Under the pieces are notes generated by a model. It searched no databases and had not been told where the DNA came from. It saw only the letters and a list, made by a program, of their open reading frames with translations. Positions 1 through 5,166 of a stretch of DNA of 8,937 bases are shown here, piece by piece. Source of the DNA: Verrucomicrobiota bacterium (GTDB lineage: Bacteria; Verrucomicrobiota; Verrucomicrobiia; Limisphaerales; AV2); assembly GCA_003219345.1 (NCBI GenBank), contig QHOP01000339.1, positions 1 through 8,937 of the forward strand, written 5' to 3'. A program made the translations under genes and the position numbers. How positions within the stretch are numbered: the stretch's first letter is position 1; each line of letters starts with the position of its first letter.

Positions 1-729
1 CTCTATGCCTGTGTGGGAGGCACGAACGGTGCGGGTGTCGTTTGTTTCGAGAAGCGCACGGGCAGAGTGCTTTGGAAATCGCAGAACGACCAGGCGGCCT
101 TCGCCGCGCCGATCATCGCCACGATTGCCGGCGTCCGGCAGTTGATCTGTTTCACCTGTGATGGATTGATCGGCCTCAATCCGCGCGATGGTAAACTCTT
201 CTCGCGCGTGCCGTTGAAGACCGCGTTCGCGCGGCACGTCACCACGCCGGTCGTTTACGGCGACATCGTCGTCGTTGGCTCGCACCAGGTCGGTTTGGTC
301 GGCGTAAAAATCTCCCGCGACGGCGCGGGCTTTAAGGCGGACCAGGCGTGGTTGAGCAAGGAATCGGCGATGAACTTCTCCAGTCCGGTGGTGGTTGGCA
401 AACATCTCTACGGCCTCGGTCCGGCGAAGAACATCATTTGTGTGGACATCGAGACCGGCAAACAACTTTGGTCGAAGGACGGCATAATCAGTACCTCAGC
501 CGACAAAGCGCACGCGGCGTTTCTGGTCATGGGCGATAAAATTCTGATTCTCGCCGATAGCGGTCAACTCGTCCTCATCGCCGCCGACCCGGTCGAGTGC
601 AAAGAAATCAGCCGTGCGCAGGTGTGCGCCATGAACTGGTGCAATCCCGCGTACGCTGACGGGAAGTTGTATCTGCGCGACGGCATCAAAAGCACGGGCG
701 AATTGCTGTGTGTGGATTTGCTGCACTGA
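1..729 (+). CDS. PQQ-like beta-propeller repeat protein (C-terminal part)
   Basis: The frame is open from the first base (L-Y-A-C-V-G-G-T...) and stops with TGA at 727-729, so the true start lies outside the window and about 242 residues are visible. The sequence is a series of beta-propeller blades of the PQQ/BamB type: 'GRVLWKSQND', 'ICVDIETGKQLWSKDG' and 'GELLCVDLLH' are the typical blade strands, in which a Gly-x-x-x-Trp pattern closes each blade, separated by segments such as 'SSPVVVGKHLYGLG' and 'NPAYADGKLYLRDG'. Such proteins are mostly periplasmic or secreted scaffolds; some bind the cofactor PQQ, many do not. No dehydrogenase active-site segment is visible in this portion, so an enzyme activity cannot be claimed. 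The next feature downstream is a hairpin repeat, with no further gene on this strand for several kilobases. The family call is firm, the specific role unknown. Confidence 0.88.
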   Translation, partial: LYACVGGTNGAGVVCFEKRTGRVLWKSQNDQAAFAAPIIATIAGVRQLICFTCDGLIGLNPRDGKLFSRVPLKTAFARHVTTPVVYGDIVVVGSHQVGLVGVKISRDGAGFKADQAWLSKESAMNFSSPVVVGKHLYGLGPAKNIICVDIETGKQLWSKDGIISTSADKAHAAFLVMGDKILILADSGQLVLIAADPVECKEISRAQVCAMNWCNPAYADGKLYLRDGIKSTGELLCVDLLH

Positions 730-742
730 ACGCACTGGAATT

Positions 743-852
743 CCGGAGCGCGACTCTGTGAGTCGCAGCGCGCCCGAACGTAAAGGCGGCATGGCCAATT
801 CCCAAGGCTCCGCAGTGGCGAAGCTGCTGCGGGTCGCAGACCCGCGCTCCGG
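743..852. repeat. Facing pair of covarying hairpin repeats (REPIN-like)
   Basis: Two 27-nt units lie in opposite orientation: 743-769 on the plus strand and 826-852 read on the minus strand. They match at 22 of 27 positions. Each contains a perfect 7-bp stem with a 3-nt loop: GCGACTC-tgt-GAGTCGC at 750-766 and GCGGGTC-gca-GACCCGC at 829-845. Four of the five differences between the units are paired stem changes that keep the base pairing; the fifth is in the loop. The layout resembles REP doublets (REPINs) moved by RAYT-type Y1 transposases. No such transposase is in the window, so the mechanism is an inference. Confidence 0.7.
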
Positions 853-854
853 TG

Positions 855-871
855 TTGCCGCAACGCGGCAA
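855..871. repeat. Short perfect hairpin (7-bp stem, 3-nt loop)
   Basis: TTGCCGC-aac-GCGGCAA forms a perfect 7-bp stem with a 3-nt loop, three bases after the right unit of the facing hairpin pair. It has the same stem and loop size as its two neighbours but a different sequence, and no T-run follows, so it is not an obvious intrinsic terminator. It is probably part of the same intergenic repeat cluster. Confidence 0.55.
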
Positions 872-932
872 TGGCAATCACCACGCCGTTGGAGCGAAGC
901 GACTACGCCGGGTGCCGAATCAAAAAATGAAA

Positions 933-988
933 CAACCCCAACGGAGTTGCATCGGCGTAATGAATTGGATGCAACCCTTCCAGGGTTG
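933..988. repeat. Second facing hairpin pair, CAACCC...GGGTTG type
   Basis: The left hairpin at 933-949 is CAACCCC-aac-GGAGTTG (one stem mismatch). The right hairpin at 972-988 is CAACCCT-tcc-AGGGTTG (perfect 7-bp stem, 3-nt loop). Between them GTTGCATC (946-953) and GATGCAAC (968-975) form an 8-bp inverted repeat, so the two hairpins face each other. From memory, 'CAACCC...GGGTTG' hairpins are scattered in many Verrucomicrobia and Planctomycetes intergenic regions. The rest of 730-1116 holds no gene that I can support; open frames across it follow the repeats and have no homology I recognise. Confidence 0.6.
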
Positions 989-1116
989 ATGATTTTTTGG
1001 TCGGATGACCCGGATAGCACGGTCCGAGTCGGATTTGCCAACATCTCAACACGGGGTGAGCGATGAAATCCCGGTGGGTTCTGCAAGCGTAAAAATCAAG
1101 GGGTTTTTCGTTTCTT

Positions 1117-1302
1117 TCAATCTGTTGAAAAGCTGCTAGTCAACATGGCGGTGTACATGGGCATTTTGGTTTGGAAGTCCCGGCCAAAAACCAGCAAATC
1201 GCCCTTTGCAAGAACTTCAAATCCGAATCCGTCACCGCGCATCTCGAGTTCTCTGCTTCGATGATGACGAGGTCGCCCTTCTGCACGAAGGCAATCGGGG
1301 CA
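1117..1302 (-). pseudogene. Unrecognised coding remnant with a frameshift
   Basis: Reading the minus strand just after the hicB remnant, one frame gives 'DAPIAFVQKGDLVIIEA' and then, after a one-base shift near 1253-1258, a second frame gives 'RELEMRGDGFGFEVLAKGD', 'LLVFGRDFQTKMPMYTAML' and a TGA at 1117-1119. The joined product reads like real protein, and 'VQKGDLVII' and 'LAKGDLLVF' resemble each other as if they were two copies of a small beta motif. No start codon is found, because the 5' side runs straight into the hicB remnant. I do not recognise the family. It could also be unrelated sequence that happens to look coding. Confidence 0.35.
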
Positions 1303-1493
1303 TCATGCCACCATCAGCCGCCCGCGCGGTTGCGGGATTCCACTGCCGTCTGTCTTGATCCAGAACTTGATGGCATCTTAAGCGTTTTGATAGCGGCTTG
1401 CCGGGTCGCGTGAGCCATTCAGCCGGCGAGTTCAGGAACGTCCAGTACATAGGCGTCGTCCTCGACACTCCACATAATCATCTCGCATTTCGT
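1303..1493 (-). pseudogene. hicB: HicB-type antitoxin pseudogene
   Basis: The minus strand encodes a decayed HicB antitoxin, the partner that normally neutralises the HicA mRNA interferase and represses its own operon. Residues readable from 1493 are T-K-C-E-M-I-M-W-S-V-E-D-D-A-Y-V-L-D-V-P-E-L-A-G, matching the HicB N-terminus 'MKYE-I-WS-ED-A---VPEL-GC'. The start is ACG rather than ATG, and the Cys codon expected after 'ELAG' is TGA (1419-1421). The body continues 'MAHATRQAAIK', shifts by one base near 1360-1370, and resumes as 'DAIKFWIKTDGSG' and 'IPQPRGRLMVA' to a TGA at 1303-1305, which is the usual HicB C-terminus. Total length of about 66 codons is near the normal 65-70. No hicA gene is visible on either side. 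Three independent lesions make it non-functional. Confidence 0.8.
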
Positions 1494-1509
1494 GTCGCCC
1501 TGAGTTACG

Positions 1510-1719
1510 TCAGCGGTGACGCGCTGTTTCATCAATGGAAACGATGTGAAGAGGATTGATCGTGTGGGAGACTCCTTTCGGGTCAATGACCACGACCACT
1601 TTGGGATGGAGCGCAATGAAATCCTCGTGCGGCACACGAATCTTCTTACCATTCGACAATTCCAGCGTGAAAGGATGAAAGCCGTTGTGCAATCGGCTTC
1701 TGATTTGTTCGATGATCAT
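1510..1719 (-). CDS. Small conserved-type hypothetical protein (69 aa)
   Basis: An intact 69-residue frame starts with ATG at 1719 and ends TGA at 1510. It opens 'MIIEQIRSRLHNGFHPFTL' and continues with a short beta-rich pattern ('ELSNGKKIRVPHEDFIALHP', 'KVVVVIDPKGVSHTINPLHI'). I recall many small proteins of this design (Gln-rich short helix, 'PF-L-L--G--I-VPH--F', a central 'VVV', an I/V-rich end) annotated as hypothetical in Verrucomicrobia and Planctomycetes, often near HicB or other toxin-antitoxin genes, but no function is known to me. It sits 36 nt downstream of ilvD and 16 nt upstream of the hicB remnant, all on the minus strand. No clear Shine-Dalgarno sequence precedes the start. 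Role unknown; a link to the hicB locus is only positional. Confidence 0.7.
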   Translation of the reverse strand: MIIEQIRSRLHNGFHPFTLELSNGKKIRVPHEDFIALHPKVVVVIDPKGVSHTINPLHIVSIDETARHR

Positions 1720-1755
1720 TGTCGCAAATTACCATTCCGCGTGAGCAAATCAATA

Positions 1756-3377
1756 CTACAACTCCAAATCCAGGTCCGTCACCGCGCCGAGCGATGCGCT
1801 CGTGACGTGCGCCGCGTATTTCGCCAACACGCCGCGAGTGTAACGCGGCTTCATTGGCTTCCACGCCTTGCGACGCGCTTTGAATTCTTTTGGAGAGATT
1901 TCCAGGCTGATTCCCCGCTTCTCCGCATCTATCGTGATGAGGTCGCCGTTCCTGACCAGCGCGAGCGGGCCGCCAACGTAAGCTTCCGGCGTGATGTGTC
2001 CCACCACAAAGCCATGGCTGCCGCCGCTGAATCGTCCGTCGGTGATGAGCGCAACGTCCTTGCCGAGACCTTTGCCCATGATGGCGCTGGTGGGCGAAAG
2101 CATTTCTCTCATGCCCGGTCCGCCTTTCGGGCCTTCAACACGATGGACCGGCCGGTGAAGCGCAATCCTTCTTTGCCGGTGATTTTTGCGACTGCCCCTT
2201 CCGGCGCGAGGTTGCCGTAGAGAATGACGATGTGACTGTCCTTTTTGATCGGCTGGTCGGGCGGTTGAATGATGGTTTGCCCGTCGGGATACGGTTGCAC
2301 GTCGGCGAGCGTCTCGGCCATGGTCTGGCCGGTGACGGTGAGAGCGTCGCCGTGCAGCAGACCGGCGTCGAGCAGCGTCTTCATCAGCGGACGGATGCCA
2401 CCGATTGCGACGAGTTCGGACATGACATGTTTGCCGCTGGGCTTGAGGTCGGCGAGCACGGGTACGCGTTTGCCGATGCGGCTGAAGTCGTCGAGTGCGA
2501 GTTTCACTTTCGCCGCGTGCGCGATGGCAAGCAGATGAAGCACGGCGTTGGTCGAGCCGCCCAGCGCGATAACGACGGTGATAGCGTTCTCGAAGGCTTT
2601 GCGCGTCCGGCAGTCTTCCACCTTCGCCTTGGACATTGCGTTCTGCGCCGAGCTGTTCGGCAGGCTCATGCCGAGCGCTTCAATCGCCGAGGCCATCGTG
2701 TTGGCCGTGTACATGCCGCCGCACGAGCCGGGGCCGGGAATGGCGCATTGTTCGATGGCTTCCAAAGTTCTGTCGTCAATTTTTCCCGCAGCGTGTTTAC
2801 CGACGGCTTCGAAGACGGAGACGATGTCGAGCAGCGTCTTCGGCATGATTGGACGGGGCCCATCCGGGCTCGCTTCCGAAATCGTGAGGCAACCTGGTAG
2901 AATCGTCCCGCCATAGATGAACACCGCAGGACGATTGAGTCGCGCGATGGCGATGAGTGAGCCGGGCATGTTCTTATCGCAGCCGCCGATAGCGACGAAG
3001 CCGTCCATGCCCGCGCAGCCGACGACGGTTTCAATGGAATCGGCGATGACCTCGCGCGAGACGAGCGAGTATTTCATCCCTTCGCTGCCCATCGAAATGC
3101 CGTCGGAGACAGTAATGGTATTGAAGATGATCGCCTTGCCGCCGGCGTCGTTGGCTCCGGCCTCGGCTTCGAGCGCGAGCTTGTCGATGTGCATATTGCA
3201 GGGCGTGACATGACTCCAGGTGGAGGCGATGCCGATGAGCGGTTTCTGGAAATCCTCCCGTTTGAAACCGACGGGGTACAGCATCGCGCGCGCGGCGGTG
3301 CGTTCGGGGCCGTCGAAAACGATGCTGGAGAACGGACGGATCGAGTTCGGGTTTTTCGCAGACGAATTCTTTTTCAT
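1756..3377 (-). pseudogene. ilvD: Dihydroxy-acid dehydratase, broken by internal deletion
   Basis: IlvD dehydrates 2,3-dihydroxy-3-methylbutanoate and -pentanoate to the 2-keto acids in valine, leucine and isoleucine synthesis; it is a cytoplasmic Fe-S enzyme. The N-terminal frame carries the cluster cysteines in 'TPCNMH' (C60), 'GGCDKNMPG' (C133) and 'GPGSCGGMYTANTM' (C219), plus 'VSDGISMGSEGMKYS'. The C-terminal frame carries the second family signature 'ALITDGRFSGGS'. The two frames do not join: 'GLRFTGRSIV' runs directly into a frameshifted 'EGPKGGPGMREML' at about 2134-2141. In relatives about 26 residues lie between these motifs, which fits a deletion of about 76 nt; adding 76 to 1622 nt restores 566 codons, the usual length. 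The start is set at ATG 3377 (MKKNSSAKN) rather than an upstream ATG at 3458, because the extra 27 residues come from an intergenic repeat. The product would be truncated without its C-terminal domain. Confidence 0.93.
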
Positions 3378-3429
3378 CGGGCAAGGAGTGTCGTGGAAAA
3401 ACGGCCTGAGGGCAAGACCGAGGAAACCT

Positions 3430-3455
3430 CGAATAAACACCGATGAACACGGATT
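3430..3455. repeat. Dispersed intergenic repeat motif (ATCCGTGTTCATCGG type)
   Basis: On the minus strand this reads 'atccgtgttcatcggtg' followed by 'tttattcg'. I recall very similar short sequences at many intergenic sites in Planctomycetes and Verrucomicrobia, where their accidental translation ('NPCSSVFIRG', 'NTDEHG') contaminates predicted protein ends. Here it is translated in frame with ilvD and produces a false N-terminal extension. Only one copy is present in the window, so the repeat nature rests on memory. Confidence 0.45.
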
Positions 3456-3523
3456 CAATTAACTCGCGCTTCAAGCCGCACGAGCCTCTCTTTGGCCTGG
3501 TCGTCCAGCTTGAACCATTTCAT
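3455..3523 (-). CDS. Possible 22-residue ORF or lost tail after the DHPS-like gene
   Basis: ATG at 3523 opens 'MKWFKLDDQAKERLV' and closes after 'RLEARVN' with TGA at 3455-3457. The composition is that of a charged amphipathic helix and looks coding. It is in the same frame as the DHPS-like gene upstream, separated from that gene's TGA (3575-3577) by an open stretch ('PRQFGSTSNFARGKVEY'), so it could be a C-terminal tail cut off by a nonsense mutation, a very small separate gene with a weak AAGG 12 nt upstream, or chance. It ends exactly where the dispersed repeat motif begins. Low certainty. Confidence 0.3.
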   Translation of the reverse strand: MKWFKLDDQAKERLVRLEARVN

Positions 3524-3574
3524 GTATTCGACCTTGCCCCTGGCAAAATTGCTCGTCGAACCGAATTGGCGCGG

Positions 3575-4462
3575 TCAAGAAATTCCAAGCGTGTCCAGCA
3601 CAGCCTTGATCCGCGGCACTTCGTGCGTGCGGAACAAGTCGGTTTTGCCGAGCGCGGCGAGCACGGCAAAGAACGGCTCGGCGCAGCGCACTTCCTCGCC
3701 GAAGTATTCGAACGCGTGGGGCAGGGCGTGGCAGACCGGAAAGCCGAGCGTGCGCAGGCGAAACGTGTTCAGGAAAACGGTTATCTGGTGGCGCACGCGC
3801 ACCGCGCTGTCCTGCAAGTTGCGATAGTAAAAGCCGAGACCAGGATCGATGAAGATTTTTTCGACGCCGTTTTTCGTGGCAATTTCAATCTGGCGGGCGA
3901 AGTATTCGTGCATTATCCGGAGCGGATCGACGCTGAAATCGAAATCGCCGACTTCACGGACGTTTGGCCCCTGGACGTAGCAGATGATGACCGCGCCATC
4001 GTGGGCGGCGACCATGCGGAACATTTCCTCGGCCCGGTCGGCGCCGGTCAGATTCAGAAGGTTTGCGCCAGCTTCGAGGCAGGCGCGCGCCACGGAGGGT
4101 TGATAGGTTTCCACGGACACCAGGATGTCGGTGGAACGGAGAGCGTTGATGACGGGAATCAGTTTGCTATTCTGCGAGGTCTCATTTGCGTGCGCGGCGT
4201 TCGCCAGCGTGGATTCGGCTCCGATATCAATGATGTCAGCGCCTTGAGCCTCCAGGATTTTGCCGCGTCGGATCGCGGTTTCAGTCGTGAGGCAAACGCT
4301 CTCGCGATACCACGAATCGGGCGAGAGATTGACCACGCCCATGATGGCGGGCTCCGAGTTGAAGGCGAATTGCCTTCCCGCAAGGCTAAATTCCTTTACG
4401 CGCGCCTGGACTGCCAACCGGTTTTTCTCCACCAAATCCGCCAGATGTTCCAGGGTAAGCAT
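3575..4462 (-). CDS. Divergent dihydropteroate synthase-like protein (pterin-binding fold)
   Basis: The protein (295 residues from ATG 4462) follows the DHPS TIM-barrel plan: 'IMGVVNLSPDSWY' (residues 40-52, for NxTPDSF), 'GADIIDIGAEST' (74-85), 'VSVETYQPSVARACLEAGAN' (115-134, for SVDTxxPEVA), 'CYVQG' (161-165), 'IFIDPGLGF' (203-211, for DPGIGFGK) and 'FRTHEVPRIKAVL' (277-289, for RVHDV). DHPS joins p-aminobenzoate to a pterin pyrophosphate in folate synthesis. Several residues differ from true FolP: Asp in SVDTY is Glu118, the 'NDxSG' Asp is absent ('LNLTG', 136-140), and I see no equivalent of the substrate Lys in the late loop ('GFPVCHALPHAFEYF'). It may therefore be a paralogue acting on another pterin. 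The ATG at 4516 is less likely because it lies inside the neighbouring inverted repeat. No clear ribosome site is seen for either start. Confidence 0.8.
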   Translation of the reverse strand: MLTLEHLADLVEKNRLAVQARVKEFSLAGRQFAFNSEPAIMGVVNLSPDSWYRESVCLTTETAIRRGKILEAQGADIIDIGAESTLANAAHANETSQNSKLIPVINALRSTDILVSVETYQPSVARACLEAGANLLNLTGADRAEEMFRMVAAHDGAVIICYVQGPNVREVGDFDFSVDPLRIMHEYFARQIEIATKNGVEKIFIDPGLGFYYRNLQDSAVRVRHQITVFLNTFRLRTLGFPVCHALPHAFEYFGEEVRCAEPFFAVLAALGKTDLFRTHEVPRIKAVLDTLGIS

Positions 4463-4656
4463 AGACCGGGCTTTTTGTATGATGCTCAAGACGAGGCCTG
4501 CAACGCAATTCCGCATGCGTGTCGGCGGAAGTTGAAAACCGGAAAAGATGTTAGATCAAAACCGGAGAGATTAGAGGCGGTGGTGTGCGAGAACGGGTGG
4601 CCAGAATGGGATTTTGGGGGATTGGGAGGTTCTTCATAGCAGAGAAAATACCTCGC

Positions 4657-4673
4657 TGGGGGCGCTGCCCCCA
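4657..4673. repeat. GC-rich hairpin
   Basis: TGGGGGC-gct-GCCCCCA is a perfect 7-bp stem with a 3-nt loop, inside the inverted-repeat block. No T-run follows on the plus strand, so it is not a standard intrinsic terminator. It may still slow transcription. Confidence 0.55.
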
Positions 4674-4694
4674 AACCCCTGAAGTTTATCGCTC

Positions 4695-4782
4695 GAACAG
4701 GAATTGAATGAGTTCCTCGCCTGGGAACAGAACAGCCCAAGGCCGAAACCTTGGGCTGAGCAAGGAACTCAATTCCTGGTTC
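4695..4782. repeat. Nested long imperfect palindrome
   Basis: The centre is a perfect 9-bp stem, AGCCCAAGG-ccgaaa-CCTTGGGCT (4734-4757). Outside it, the left arm 'gaacaggaattga...gttcct' (from 4695) pairs with the right arm 'aggaac-tcaattcctggttc' (to 4782), with 4-nt and about 11-nt unpaired insertions in the left arm. The whole could form one long hairpin or a cruciform. It lies near the middle of the MITE-like block. A bidirectional terminator is possible but there is no T-tract. Confidence 0.6.
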
Positions 4783-4897
4783 TGAGCTGCTCCGGTTGCG
4801 CTTCCGCAGAGCCGTATCCTTCTCAGAACGGTCTCACCGTTGAACCGAAACCAATGCAACAGACAAGCCCAATCTCCAAATACTCAAAGAATTCCAC

Positions 4898-4932
4898 TTT
4901 TGATCTAACAATTCCTCCGGTTTTGATCTAAC
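4898..4932 (+). repeat. Two direct copies of TTTTGATCTAAC, 23-nt period
   Basis: TTTTGATCTAAC occurs at 4898-4909 and again at 4921-4932; an inverted third copy lies in the left arm at 4550-4561. The second copy belongs to the right terminal arm of the MITE-like block, so the first looks like a local partial duplication of the arm. Confidence 0.6.
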
Positions 4933-5011
4933 TCCGACACGCAATTCCGCATGCGTTGCAGGCGCATTGCAGCAGACATGCAAACGAGCCCGAAAAGAAA
5001 GCCAAAGCCGG

Positions 5012-5085
<74 letters not shown>

Positions 5086-5132
5086 AAATTACTTTAAATA
5101 AGCCTATTTGTGAAAAATTGTTAGAAGACAAT

Positions 5133-5161
5133 TTGACTTTTCTATACTTGTTTTCTATACT
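5133..5161 (+). promoter_or_regulatory. Sigma70-type promoter of the integrase, nearly leaderless
   Basis: TTGACT at 5133-5138 and TATACT at 5156-5161 are separated by exactly 17 nt, close to the sigma70 consensus. The integrase ATG is at 5167, only 5 nt after the -10 box, so transcription would be expected to start at about 5167-5169, on or beside the start codon. No Shine-Dalgarno sequence is seen between the promoter and ATG, consistent with a leaderless or near-leaderless mRNA. Confidence 0.6.
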
Positions 5162-5163
5162 TA
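5138..5163 (+). repeat. Tandem 13-bp repeat overlapping the integrase promoter
   Basis: TTTTCTATACTTG (5138-5150) is followed directly by TTTTCTATACTTA (5151-5163), identical at 12 of 13 positions. The second copy contains the -10 box; the first fills the spacer and supplies a second TATACT. It could be a regulator-binding repeat or a duplication that created the promoter spacing. Confidence 0.6.
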
Positions 5164-5166
5164 CCC

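Larger units (their letters stand above)
4495..4964. mobile_element. MITE-like block with imperfect terminal inverted repeats
   Basis: The two ends are inverted copies. The outer segment GCCTGCA (4496-4502) mirrors TGCAGGC (4957-4963), GTCGG (4521-4525) mirrors CCGAC (4934-4938), and an 18-bp segment at 4550-4567 is the exact reverse complement of 4915-4932. The left arm has about 24 extra bases between the inner parts. The 18-nt core of each arm (4503-4520 and 4939-4956) is instead in direct orientation, as if flipped. The interior has no supported gene and contains two further palindromes. Open frames across it lack any recognisable protein pattern. No clear target-site duplication is visible, so transposition is inferred, not shown. 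Confidence 0.5.

Noticed and set aside
710..1066. Plus-strand frame across the hairpin repeats
   Set aside because: It is a translation of the repeat clusters; no family pattern and no ribosome site.
496..1086. Minus-strand open frame of 196 codons
   Set aside because: It overlaps the propeller gene antisense and runs across the hairpin repeats; composition is Arg/Ser-rich with no motif.
1516..3213. Several plus-strand frames opposite ilvD and the small gene
   Set aside because: They are antisense shadows of ilvD, whose minus-strand translation matches the family signatures throughout.
4463..4516. Upstream ATG (4516) for the DHPS-like gene
   Set aside because: The extra 18 residues lie partly in the inverted-repeat arm and lack similarity to DHPS N-termini; ATG 4462 fits better.
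3443..4639. Plus-strand frame of 398 codons
   Set aside because: It is longer than the minus-strand gene but antisense to clear DHPS-type motifs; the plus-strand product has no recognisable domain.
4486..4740. Minus-strand 84-codon frame in the inverted-repeat block
   Set aside because: It follows the palindromes and G-rich tract, with no motif and no ribosome site.
4657..4757. Intrinsic terminators
   Set aside because: The hairpins are strong but no T-run follows on either strand within 8 nt.
5086..5166. Promoter of tRNA-Arg on the minus strand
   Set aside because: AT-rich stretches are present, but no -35/-10 pair with proper spacing and a sensible leader could be chosen.
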